Shown here: piece by piece, positions 43,501 through 49,237 of the stretch
Numbering within the stretch: position 1 is the stretch's first letter
How the letters are laid out: each line of letters starts with the position of its first letter
Source of the DNA: Rhynochetos jubatus
Lineage: Eukaryota > Chordata > Aves > Eurypygiformes > Rhynochetidae
NCBI GenBank assembly: GCA_027574665.1
Contig: CM050655.1
Span: forward strand, 9,171,170-9,235,169
Direction: 5' to 3'
DNA length: 64,000 nucleotides
Made by a program: the position numbers and the translations under genes
Notes under the pieces: generated by a model
What the model was told of the DNA's origin: nothing
The model's input: the letters and a program-made list of their open reading frames with translations, nothing else
Databases searched by the model: none

Positions 43501-46500
43501 TGCACAGAGTTCACTGCCCTCCCATTTCACTGACATTTCACGATAAAATACTGGGTTTGAACATGCCGACTGACAACGTCTTACTTGCATCCATTCACAC
43601 ACTGGAACAAAGCCTGAGGTGTTCCCCACAGGTGTTTTTGCCACGGGTCTCACTGAAATTTCGGCTTGGGAAAGGCAGTCTCTCCTTTGTACAGATGTGG
43701 GTTTCAGCTCGGGTGCGATATTAAGAGAGATATTGCGTAACAGGGATGCGTTTACGTTTCAGGAAATGATGTAATCTCTCCATGGACACGTGTGTCAGTT
43801 ATGAAGTGTCTGTACACGGGACACTAAAAACTAGCACACACAGTGCTGAACTGCTCTTATGTTAACCACCTCTCCACGTGTGATATTTTACTGTAAGAGA
43901 TTTAGCATGGAAAGCAGTTTTCACTCTTGAGAAATACTTCACTTTTTTCCCAATTCAGTTTTACAACAAAATGTTTAAAGAGAAAAAGTAATTATCTGAA
44001 ATGCATAAATTCAGACTGGAGTTTTATCACAAAACCTATGCCCAAAGTGTTAACCCACACACTCATCAGTCTGCACAGCCTGACGCCACATCTCTCCTCT
44101 CCCTCCCTTCTTCCTCTCGAAACATAAACTGAAGCTTTTATTACAATATTGGGAAACAACTGAAAGTTGACTTAAAGGTCTGAAGCAACAAGCAGATTGT
44201 ATTTTAGCTTGGGATCTAAGGCAGCAACTTGCATGTAAGTTTGGCCTGACGTTCACCAGATAATGCCATTTCTGTTTGAACCAAAGTACATCTCTACCTT
44301 TTTATCATAACGACCCCTGGAATGTGCAAAGCCCCTCCCTTGTGTCTAAACAATATTCAAATAAATGGGAGCAATGTTTCACGAATTTGGTTGAAGTCTC
44401 TCAGCACAGCTATTTGCCTCAAATATTACACTTGTTATATTCACTTTGCACATTGTTTCAGCTTAAGATACAGAGAAGGAAACACTGGGCTCTGCCTGCA
44501 AGAGAGCTTGCAAAAGGCAAAGTTTCAAGTATGAAACAAAGGTGTTTCTGCTAGTTACTGTTGCCTTCCTCCTGATGCCTTCAGTGCCATTATTTTCCTC
44601 CCTCCTGCCATTCTCCTTAGGAATTAGACACGTTATGCACTTGAGTGGCCTTTGAGATATGCTAACAAAACACCTGTAGTAAATGTTTTGATAACAGAAA
44701 TCAGTTTCAATTTCAAAAGTTACTGAAGTTTGATTTTTGAAACAGAAGGACAACTAAGTAAAAAGAAAATCAGGTGAGGAAAAGATACACAAACAGGGAC
44801 TGGATTTTTTTTTTTTTTTCCCCTTAACCAACTTGAAATACACCAGTAATAAGAGGGGAAAGAAGCCAGAAAAACACAAACAAAAAGCAAACAAACAAAA
44901 ACCCAACAAACTCCAGAACCAGAAACAGCAAACGAAAGAACAGGTGAAATGAAATAAGAGCAGCTCAAGAAAGAAAGAAAGAAAATGAGTGTCTAACTTC
45001 AGATGACACAGACAATTAAGAGCTGGAGATTGTAATTTGGAGAAAGCTGAAGAGGATTGAAAATATGAGAACAGAACAAAAAAACCCACCACCACAAGTT
45101 CAGTAAAAGCAGCCCTTTTTTAAAGTGAACAGTGAAAGAGACTCCAGAGTTATCCCTGCTCCGTAAGCACAGCCGACTTCGCATTTCCCCTGACCGCCTT
45201 ATTTTAACCTCCCACAATTTTCCCCGCTCCAGCTCTCCGAATAAATTCCTGCCTAGAGCCACGAAGTTTCCAGGAGCTGAAATGACTGTTACGCTGGTTG
45301 TTACCCAAATGCTATTTCAAGGCTGTCTGCATTCTGAGCGCACACACATCCCCCAACTTCTTCGTGACTGTTGGAAGGCAAAGACACACACCTGTGTGTG
45401 TGTGTGAGGGGGCAGGATTAAAACAGGAAGGAAAATGAGTAAGAAGTACGGGTGAAATCTAAACTCACATATACCCATTCCCAAAAGTTCCCAAAGAGCA
45501 CGCTAAGTTACCACCACCAAGCTCTGCTGCTGAATAACGCCGCGTTCACCTGCTCCCAAGAATTACAGACTCGTACAACCACGTGGTGGAACAGACTGAG
45601 GACACGGTTTGGGTTAAAACAGCCAGCAAATGCACAAAAAAATCCCAACGCTACAATAGTAAAAATTATCCATGGTTAGTTTTAAGCCAGCCTGGTCCCC
45701 TGTGTGACAACAGAAGCACCGGTGACAGCACAGCAGAAAGTGGAGGACAAGAAGAAAGAGGACAGGTCAGCATTTGGGGCAGGGAAAGGGGAAAAGTTTG
45801 TGGAACTTCAACATCTGACCATTCAGGATTTTGCGATCTACTCTGAACTTGGATACCACTGAACAGATCTTTAAAAGACAGCTACTAACATTCCTATGGA
45901 ACAATAACCATAACAGAGTGAAAAGTATGTTGAGAGCAAAAGGAGAATGGATAGAAACATCAGTGTGTCTCGGTTTGATCTTGGATTCATTGTACTACAG
46001 ATGATCTGCAACCTCCAGAACCTGAGGTTTGGTATGTCCTGAACTCTTCAGCACCCATGTAAAGCAGAGCGGACCATGCCAGTGCCGACTGTTTCATTAC
46101 TGCTGGGCAGGAATCAGTCATTACAGAAATGCTTTACGTTGTTTCACTTCCCTCTCTGAAGCCTTAAAGTTATTGGATCTCTTTGACAACCTGAACAAAC
46201 GGCTTGCTTAAAGATGCTACTGCAGGACTTCTCTCTGTGTTTTCTAAACATGCATTACAAAATTCTTTAACCCTCATCACCCCACATCACTAGAGCAAGA
46301 CTGCAACATCTGGTGCTCATTAAAGCCAGGAAATTCCTGTTTTGTCTTTATGAAACTCAGTGTTGATAGTTTATTTTTGAATTCTAGCCTTTGCAAAAAG
46401 CTATTTGGGCAATTTCATAGTAAATAAGAAATTGTACTTCATGAATTGTTTGAATTCTGCATAATGCTTAATTCAGACATTAGCATTTTGCAAGTCAAAG

Positions 46501-49237
46501 TTTTCAGACAATATTCATCAAGTTTGAGCTAATGAATCACCATTATAATAAACAATGTATAGTATTTTGCAATCATCACTTTAAAAGCCGTAATCAGCAT
46601 AAAACCAAAAACAGTTCAGCAACTCACAGGTCCATCTACTCTTAGTGTTTCTGCTTCATCACAATAATTTTTTTCCCCACAAGATCAGAGAAAGATTCTG
46701 GGTCTTGTAGAGAACATCTTAAAACCTTGCTGAACCTTATTATGCACACCTTGTCTGCAAGTCTCAATACCTGTGTGCTGTAATTAGAAAGAAAATATGC
46801 ACTGTCTTTATTGATTTGGTATTAACTACCTTGAGTTAAAAACTGACAACAGCAGTGAAGAACACTGCATTAAGCCCTAAAAATTTCATGACAGACTGAA
46901 CAGTTCTACATGCCAGAAACAACACAGCTAGAGACATCCTTCTAATGATTGGTTTTCCCTTCATATTTTGGGAGGAAAGCTGTGAATGACCAAAGGCCAT
47001 AACATACATCCACAGAACTTGATGCTACTGAAACTGCAGGCAAATTAGATTGGAAAATTATATGAAAAGTTTGGTATCACAGCTGGGGTACAAGACTGCT
47101 CATCTGTAACCGCCTCTCCCTCACTGAATGACTGCTTATCAGGCACTCAGTTCCCAGCCAAGGAGACGGGGAAAGATAGCATGTTCTGAGTTCAAGTCCC
47201 TGGAGAGCCAGCCAGTTATTTGTTGCAGACTCTCAATCACAAAGTGTCACTGAGCAAAGCTAGAGTATGTTAAACGCTTGGAATATTTTCCCTATGTAAA
47301 CAGCTGCTGTAGCTGCAAATGGCAATTTACAGAACTGTGAACAATTGGTATCAAGTGTAAACAGTGCACCTAAGCTACACTTTATTTCACAAGAAAAAGG
47401 AACCTCTAGGTTAAGGGGTTCTTTGTACACCTATTGTAATTTACTACCTTAGGAGGATGTATACACAAAACTTCCCAGAGCAAAGCTAGCCAGAATAAGT
47501 CTTAACTCTGGAGCCACCCTGCAGTCCACAGGCATTTGAAGGATTATTTTGTTTCAATAGTAAGGCATATTGCTAAAATGCCTAGTTTGCAGCCTATCAC
47601 TATCCAAAGTTTCTTTTGGCATAAAGACTTTGCAGGATAATCATTCCCACTGCAGATGCACTCAGTATGCCCAGCTGCATTATGTGTTCTCTCCCCTGAC
47701 TTTTTAGTTTTATTATCAGCTTATAACTTGGAGCCGTTTTATTTCCCCTGGTATTCAAACTCATTCCATATACTGATGGAGTTCACCACAAATCTGATGT
47801 TATCTTCTCTTTGACATCACTAACTAAAGAGGTTAAATTAGTCTACATATGAAGCTGCATCTCCGTAGCCTCATTTAAATTTGAAAGAAAACAAGTGCAG
47901 GTACTGCTTTGCTTCACTTTTTTTTTATTCCCCTCAAAAGAAAAAAAACCTCTCCTGCCTCAGTTTCCCAAGGAGCTTTAGCTGTGCCTCAGTTCACAGC
48001 CCCTCAGGCAGAAAGCATGCAGAACACAGGTAGAGCATGGGTTTGCACAGACACCTTGTCGCTCTTGCATTACTATAAACATTAGTTTCACATACAAATA
48101 TACACATACACAACATCTGCATTTTTTTGAAGTCTGAATTCCTTCCCCATTTTTCCCCTCTCAAGTGAGACTTTTTCCATGCAAGGGGCGGGGGAAGAGA
48201 GAGAAGTAAAATCAATTTGTACTTCAATACCATGTGGGAAAGCACCTCAGAGGCTGCATCTCACTTTACACACTAAAAATGTGACTAATCCTGCACCTTT
48301 CTAAAGAGGTTATTTTTCTTCCCATGAGACCATCATTTACTAAGGTTAGCCCACATCTCCAGCCATACACTGTAAATATAATGTACAGATAAATGACTTG
48401 GAACTCCACTTTCTTGGATTTTAGTCTGTATCAGCATGAATAGAAATAGATGCAATGAAAAAAATCACTCGCAATTTCATTTTTCATGAAGAGGAATCAA
48501 GTATTACTTTCATTCAGCCACAGCTATGATGATTCTTTAAGAACAGAATTTGAAGGCTTATTTCGAAAAGAGATGTTCCAGACTGTGCACTTGGTTGATA
48601 TTAATAGGCTGCACTTCCAAAAGCAGCATAATTTAACACACATAATACTGGCCATTCCTAAGTAACAGCTCTACTTAGGTTTCTTAAAGAAACCAAAAAA
48701 GCATGCAGACTGTCTGTCAGGGGCACGATGAGTATATATTGTCCTAATGGGGCTTGAGCAACAGCCATCTTTGTACTCTATAAAAACAAAAGAACCCCAC
48801 AGAACACCCACTAATCCACAATGTCACCAGACAGACCCACTGGCTTTGGCTGCTGTAAAACCAAGAAACCGTTCACATTAGATGTAGAATTATACAGAAC
48901 AAAGCACACATGCTGAAAACTGTAAGCACGACAGTACCGAAAATCAAAGTAGTTGCAGAAGTGCAAATTACTTGATAGGTTTGTAGGTTAAATACCCATA
49001 AAAACCTGAGATGATTTCAACAAAAATGTTATAAAAACTGCAGACAAATGAAAATATTTCATATGTCCATTATTGATATGGTGACTCCGAAGACAGAATT
49101 GTTTATTCTATGGTTTTACTACTCCAACAGCCAATTCCGTCCCATAAAAAAAACCAAAACAAAATACCTTTTTTCGATTTTGCACCAATCTTCAACTTTG
49201 ATGGCCAAGCAATCTGTGTATTTGTTTCTTCCATAAT
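1417..49237 (-). CDS. BICC1: BICC1 (bicaudal C homolog 1), partial: 16 internal coding exons
   Basis: Joined in minus order, the segments 49168-49237, 20957-21036, 19579-19737, 18611-18664, 16830-17024, 15622-15873, 11974-12105, 10644-10830, 9102-9251, 8533-8729, 8104-8245, 6863-7019, 5108-5273, 4718-4757, 3896-4050 and 1417-1573 give 764 codons plus one base without a stop. The product matches my memory of vertebrate BICC1 almost residue for residue in the KH part. Family knowledge: BICC1 is a cytoplasmic RNA-binding protein with KH and KH-like repeats and a C-terminal self-polymerising SAM domain. It controls mRNA stability and translation, interacts with CCR4-NOT and ANKS proteins, and is needed for left-right patterning and for preventing kidney cysts. 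Visible GxxG loops are GKGG (codons 70-73) and GRNG (codons 222-225). Missing here are about 79 N-terminal residues and the SAM end. All splice sites are GT/AG. Exon numbers assume 21 exons, as in human. Confidence 0.97.
1574..3895 (-). other. BICC1: BICC1 intron 17
   Basis: A 2.3-kb intron. It has a 16-A run at 2163-2178 (plus strand). No other repeat or ORF of note. Confidence 0.9.
3896..4050 (-). CDS. BICC1: BICC1 exon 17 (155 nt)
   Basis: Completes Ala and reads [51 protein letters not shown]. It is highly conserved with human and was found by homology, because no ORF of reportable length covers it. The acceptor is ttcag; the donor GAG|gtataa is weak at intron positions 3 to 5. Ends in phase 0. 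Confidence 0.96.
4051..4717 (-). other. BICC1: BICC1 intron 16
   Basis: A 667-nt intron, AT-rich. Nothing recognisable besides splice sites. Confidence 0.9.
4718..4757 (-). CDS. BICC1: BICC1 exon 16, very short (40 nt)
   Basis: Encodes [13 protein letters not shown] plus one base, identical to the human peptide I recall. The acceptor is tttag and the donor gtatgt. The length is not a multiple of three, so skipping it would shift the frame. It is too short to appear as an open frame; it was found by comparing with BICC1 and by phase, since it exactly bridges exon 15 (phase 0 out) and exon 17 (needs two bases). Confidence 0.95.
4758..5107 (-). other. BICC1: BICC1 intron 15
   Basis: A 350-nt intron. 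Nothing recognisable besides splice sites. Confidence 0.9.
5108..5273 (-). CDS. BICC1: BICC1 exon 15 (166 nt), Ala/Glu/Arg-rich helix region
   Basis: Completes His and reads [55 protein letters not shown]. The [18 protein letters not shown] stretch is a charged, alanine-rich probable helix. The acceptor is cacag and the donor gtaaac. On the plus strand two overlapping open frames cross this exon; they are shadows. Confidence 0.95.
5274..6862 (-). other. BICC1: BICC1 intron 14
   Basis: A 1.6-kb intron that contains the antisense CR1 3' fragment at about 5698-5926. The remainder is AT-rich with no recognisable element. Confidence 0.9.
5698..5926 (+). mobile_element. CR1 LINE, 3'-end fragment
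   Basis: Typical CR1 tail: a gaggcactggaacaggttgc block, a tgtccctgcccatggcaggg block, then ggtcccttccaaccaaaacc and a short degenerate tail of tatgatgataatgat type. It is 5'-truncated and has no coding potential left. Orientation is opposite to BICC1. The left boundary is approximate. Confidence 0.92.
6863..7019 (-). CDS. BICC1: BICC1 exon 14 (157 nt)
   Basis: Completes Gly and reads [51 protein letters not shown] plus two bases of His. The [17 protein letters not shown] block is a conserved vertebrate BICC1 signature. The acceptor is tgtag and the donor gtaagt. Confidence 0.95.
7020..8103 (-). other. BICC1: BICC1 intron 13
   Basis: A 1.1-kb intron, AT-rich, with no repeat or gene recognised. 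Confidence 0.9.
8104..8245 (-). CDS. BICC1: BICC1 exon 13 (142 nt)
   Basis: Forty-seven codons plus one base: [47 protein letters not shown]. It matches the human segment beginning with IKY only moderately, as expected for the fast-evolving disordered middle of the protein. The acceptor is ttcag and the donor gtaacg. Confidence 0.93.
8246..8532 (-). other. BICC1: BICC1 intron 12
   Basis: The shortest intron in the window (287 nt). A minus-strand open frame reaches 147 bases into it from exon 12 (stop at 8386-8388); this is read-through, not an exon extension. Confidence 0.88.
8533..8729 (-). CDS. BICC1: BICC1 exon 12 (197 nt)
   Basis: Completes Gly and reads [40 protein letters not shown], then [25 protein letters not shown]. 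Pro/Ser-rich and predicted disordered. The [15 protein letters not shown] block is strongly conserved with human. The acceptor is tacag and the donor gtaagt; ends in phase 0. Confidence 0.95.
8730..9101 (-). other. BICC1: BICC1 intron 11
   Basis: A 372-nt intron whose donor is gttcgt. No internal element recognised. Confidence 0.88.
9102..9251 (-). CDS. BICC1: BICC1 exon 11 (150 nt), Ser/Asn-rich linker
   Basis: Encodes [20 protein letters not shown] then [20 protein letters not shown] and [10 protein letters not shown] plus one base. This is a disordered Ser/Pro/Asn/Thr-rich region with SP pairs (possible phosphosites, inferred). The acceptor is tttag. The donor is ACAG|gttcgt, a weak match to consensus. 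The plus strand also reads open through this exon; that is a shadow. Confidence 0.94.
9252..10643 (-). other. BICC1: BICC1 intron 10
   Basis: A 1.4-kb intron. Near its donor (10600-10632) is a mixed GA/TA tract, CU/UA-rich in the transcript. About 9960-10480 is visibly richer in GC than the rest of the introns but has no coding signature I recognise. Confidence 0.88.
10600..10632 (-). repeat. Mixed (GA)/(TA) simple repeat beside the exon 10 donor
   Basis: On the plus strand, runs of gagaga flank a core of tatacatatatata. On the transcript strand this is UCUCUC-UAUAUA-UCUCUC and it starts about a dozen bases into the intron. It could be neutral low complexity or bind pyrimidine-tract proteins (inference). 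Confidence 0.85.
10644..10830 (-). CDS. BICC1: BICC1 exon 10 (187 nt)
   Basis: Sixty-two codons plus one base. [27 protein letters not shown] closes the last KH-like repeat. It is followed by a Ser/Pro/Gly/Leu-rich linker ([24 protein letters not shown]). The acceptor is tacag and the donor gtatgt. Only a few residues differ from the human sequence I remember in the first half; the linker is more variable. Confidence 0.95.
10831..11973 (-). other. BICC1: BICC1 intron 9
   Basis: A 1.1-kb intron whose donor is gttggt. It has a G/T-rich low-complexity stretch at 11574-11610; otherwise featureless. Confidence 0.88.
11974..12105 (-). CDS. BICC1: BICC1 exon 9 (132 nt), start of last KH-like repeat
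   Basis: Forty-four codons from [20 protein letters not shown] to [15 protein letters not shown]. It repeats the LPLVLMF motif seen at the start of exon 7, marking the second KH-like repeat. The acceptor is ttcag. The donor is AAG|gttggt, which departs from consensus at intron positions 3 to 5, so this splice site may be weak. Read-through would add nine residues and then stop at 11944. Confidence 0.96.
12106..15621 (-). other. BICC1: BICC1 intron 8
   Basis: A 3.5-kb intron, AT-rich. It holds a 12-C run at 12374-12385 and a short A run near 13298. No transposon or coding exon recognised. Weak open frames here (e.g. 13983-14177 on the plus strand) show no similarity I can name. Confidence 0.88.
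12374..12385 (+). repeat. C12 homopolymer
   Basis: Twelve consecutive C on the plus strand (poly-G in the BICC1 transcript). Likely polymorphic in length and prone to sequencing error. Confidence 0.9.
15622..15873 (-). CDS. BICC1: BICC1 exon 8 (252 nt), KH domain with GRNG
   Basis: Eighty-four codons from [20 protein letters not shown] to [10 protein letters not shown]. It contains a complete canonical KH domain: the [10 protein letters not shown] strand, the [12 protein letters not shown] GxxG loop and helix, the [10 protein letters not shown] strand, and the [10 protein letters not shown] strand and helix. It is the largest exon in the window. The acceptor is cacag and the donor gtaaat; phase 0 at both ends. 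Confidence 0.98.
15874..16829 (-). other. BICC1: BICC1 intron 7
   Basis: A 956-nt intron with a G/T-rich tract at 16448-16513 that includes a four-run G-quadruplex motif, and an A-run/CCC tract at 16669-16687. Confidence 0.88.
16487..16502 (+). other. G-quadruplex motif with loops of 1, 1 and 2 nt
   Basis: The sequence is GGGTGGGTGGGTTGGG: four G3 runs in 16 bases, which satisfies the standard G4 pattern with minimal loops. It lies on the plus strand, so the G-rich strand is the template strand for BICC1 transcription and the RNA would be C-rich. Confidence 0.85.
16830..17024 (-). CDS. BICC1: BICC1 exon 7 (195 nt), KH-like repeat
   Basis: Sixty-five codons from [15 protein letters not shown] through [20 protein letters not shown] to [10 protein letters not shown]. 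This is a KH-like repeat in which the usual GxxG is replaced by a PNSPS turn, as in the vertebrate family. The acceptor is tgtag and the donor gtaacg; phase 0 at both ends. Confidence 0.97.
17025..18610 (-). other. BICC1: BICC1 intron 6
   Basis: A 1.6-kb intron, over a third of which is a sense-oriented CR1 copy (17809-18420). Confidence 0.9.
17809..18420 (-). mobile_element. CR1 LINE, 5'-truncated copy with ORF2 remnant
   Basis: The 3' end is at the low coordinate, with a tail beginning tcacagaatggttggaaggg on the plus strand. It keeps the end of the reverse-transcriptase [22 protein letters not shown] in one frame (18190-18375) and [20 protein letters not shown] in another (18101-18310). 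The ORF is therefore broken by a frame change near 18240. The element is same-sense as BICC1 and non-autonomous. It ends at its 5' side near a block read as aggttcgccttgggct on the plus strand. Confidence 0.95.
18611..18664 (-). CDS. BICC1: BICC1 exon 6 (54 nt)
   Basis: Eighteen codons, [18 protein letters not shown], forming the final strand and helix of the KH repeat begun in exon 5. The acceptor is ttcag and the donor gtaata. Both ends are in phase 0 and the length is a multiple of three, so skipping it would keep frame but break the KH fold. A CR1 copy ends about 190 bases downstream in the following intron. Confidence 0.96.
18665..19578 (-). other. BICC1: BICC1 intron 5
   Basis: A 914-nt intron, AT-rich, no repeat recognised. 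Its first twelve bases resemble the first twelve of exon 6 (see findings). Confidence 0.9.
19579..19737 (-). CDS. BICC1: BICC1 exon 5 (159 nt), canonical KH domain core with GKGG
   Basis: Encodes 53 codons from [20 protein letters not shown] through [20 protein letters not shown] to EKSNQ. The VIGKGGNNI segment is the RNA-contacting GxxG loop of a canonical KH fold (hydrophobic strand, GxxG, amphipathic helix, then CHIHFPD strand). The acceptor is cccag and the donor a perfect gtaagt. The first residue here is Arg where I recall Ser in human. Intron read-through adds only VSIA before a stop (see findings). Confidence 0.97.
19738..20956 (-). other. BICC1: BICC1 intron 4
   Basis: A 1.2-kb intron, AT-rich, containing a 16-bp tandem duplication at 20071-20102. 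Confidence 0.9.
20071..20102 (+). repeat. Perfect tandem duplication of a 16-bp unit
   Basis: The unit attaaacatccatcca occurs twice head to tail with no mismatch. The inner catc motif also occurs in degenerate form just upstream (from about 20044). Confidence 0.92.
20957..21036 (-). CDS. BICC1: BICC1 exon 4 (80 nt)
   Basis: Completes Asp and continues [20 protein letters not shown] then SVLDTK. The acceptor is cctag and the donor gtaaga. This is the last strand and Lys/Glu-rich C-terminal helix of the first KH repeat. Ends in phase 0. Confidence 0.96.
21708..21721 (+). promoter_or_regulatory. CTCF-like motif, forward
   Basis: ACAGCAGGGGGTGC matches the core CCASYAGRKGGCRS at 12 of 14 positions; the two mismatches are the first base and the C after GG. 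A motif match only. Confidence 0.35.
21852..21865 (-). promoter_or_regulatory. CTCF-like motif, reverse
   Basis: The minus strand reads ACACCAGATGGTGC, 12 of 14 matches to the CTCF core with the same two mismatches as the forward motif about 130 bases away. A motif match only. Confidence 0.35.
22676..22692 (+). repeat. T17 homopolymer
   Basis: Seventeen T on the plus strand preceded by ctttc. No transposon body recognised beside it. Confidence 0.85.
25075..25108 (+). repeat. Perfect 10-bp inverted repeat, 14-nt spacer
   Basis: AAAAAACCCA at 25075-25084 and TGGGTTTTTT at 25099-25108 are exact reverse complements and could form a short hairpin on either strand. Confidence 0.85.
26701..26719 (+). 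repeat. T19 homopolymer after GGG
   Basis: Nineteen T directly following ttgtgttggg. One of many GGG/T-run boundaries in this window. Confidence 0.88.
29595..29716 (-). mobile_element. CR1 LINE, short 3'-end fragment
   Basis: On the plus strand it reads ttcacagaatcacagactgg, then the gggttggaagggacctta block, the gccatgggcagggacacctt block, and ends at gcctcatccagttgg. It is the last ~120 bases of a CR1 in BICC1 sense orientation, including the short 3' repeat tail. Confidence 0.93.
30253..30628 (-). mobile_element. CR1 LINE, 3'-end fragment of a different subfamily
   Basis: Reads ttggaagggacctccagtga and ccccttgtcctgtcactgg on the plus strand, ending near ccccatctctctcag. The block from 30330 to 30450 (ggtcaccaagaacagatcac and so on) differs from the other copies, so it appears to belong to another CR1 subfamily. 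Sense orientation relative to BICC1. It lies about 540 bases from the previous fragment. Confidence 0.92.
36370..36700 (+). repeat. Pyrimidine-biased tract
   Basis: About 330 bases of strongly C/T-rich plus strand (e.g. ctgtccttccccaacatctt). It creates a 143-codon open frame rich in Phe, Leu, Ser and His that I do not regard as a gene. It ends about 60 bases before a CR1 copy. Confidence 0.6.
36762..37332 (+). mobile_element. CR1 LINE, 5'-truncated copy with ORF2 remnant
   Basis: Begins near agatcgagggcggggattct. It keeps [20 protein letters not shown] in one frame (within 36746-36937) and [20 protein letters not shown] in another (within 36895-37089), then the standard 3' region with tgcccatggcaggggggttg and a tail tatgatactatggta. 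Opposite in sense to BICC1. ORF2 is frame-broken at the same motif as in the 17809-18420 copy. Confidence 0.95.
38203..38218 (+). repeat. T16 homopolymer
   Basis: Sixteen T following gcgggcacatga. No associated element recognised. Confidence 0.85.
38784..38818 (+). repeat. Perfect 9-bp inverted repeat, 17-nt spacer
   Basis: GCAGACACC at 38784-38792 pairs with GGTGTCTGC at 38810-38818. The motif aacaagcag also recurs directly on both sides of the first arm. Confidence 0.8.
42374..42499 (+). repeat. Imperfect long inverted repeat (hairpin), arms about 50-57 nt, 20-nt loop
   Basis: The left arm (42374-42430) starts ggattgtgggg and ends ggtttcttgg. The right arm (42451-42499), reverse complemented, starts ggattgtgggtgggg and ends ggtttgttttgg. 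The outer ten bases pair exactly; the inner arms are G/T-rich against A/C-rich with gaps. The loop is 42431-42450. No known element was recognised. Confidence 0.7.
44805..44819 (+). repeat. T15 homopolymer
   Basis: Fifteen T followed by cccc, directly upstream of a purine-rich stretch that runs to about 45065. Confidence 0.85.
44968..44984 (+). repeat. (GAAA)n short tandem repeat
   Basis: Four copies of a GAAA unit within a purine-rich region. Confidence 0.85.
45393..45406 (+). repeat. (TG)7 dinucleotide repeat
   Basis: Seven TG units, preceded by a few CA units (aagacacacacc), so the two could pair locally. Confidence 0.85.
49168..49237 (-). CDS. BICC1: BICC1 exon 3 (70 nt)
   Basis: Reads [20 protein letters not shown] then SKK plus one base, preceded by a pyrimidine-rich acceptor ending aacag and followed by donor gtattt. 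It encodes part of the first KH repeat (around human residues 80-102); no GxxG loop is visible in this part. Starts in phase 0 and ends one base into an Asp codon completed by the next exon 28 kb away. Confidence 0.95.

Larger units (their letters stand above)
21037..49167 (-). other. BICC1: BICC1 intron 3 (28 kb)
   Basis: The largest intron fully inside the window. It contains three CR1 copies (29595-29716, 30253-30628, 36762-37332), several homopolymer runs, a CTCF-like motif pair near 21.7-21.9 kb, pyrimidine- and purine-biased stretches, and an imperfect long hairpin at 42374-42499. No additional exon, RNA gene or nested gene could be supported; open frames are short and unrecognised. Confidence 0.85.

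Noticed and set aside
44754-45095. 113-codon minus-strand frame rich in Phe, Leu and Cys resembling membrane segments
   Set aside because: It is the complement of a purine-rich low-complexity tract with a T15 run and GAAA repeats; the hydrophobicity is an artefact of base bias.
45389-45410. Possible CRISPR-like or satellite array
   Set aside because: It is only a short CA/TG microsatellite; no regularly spaced repeats exist in the window.
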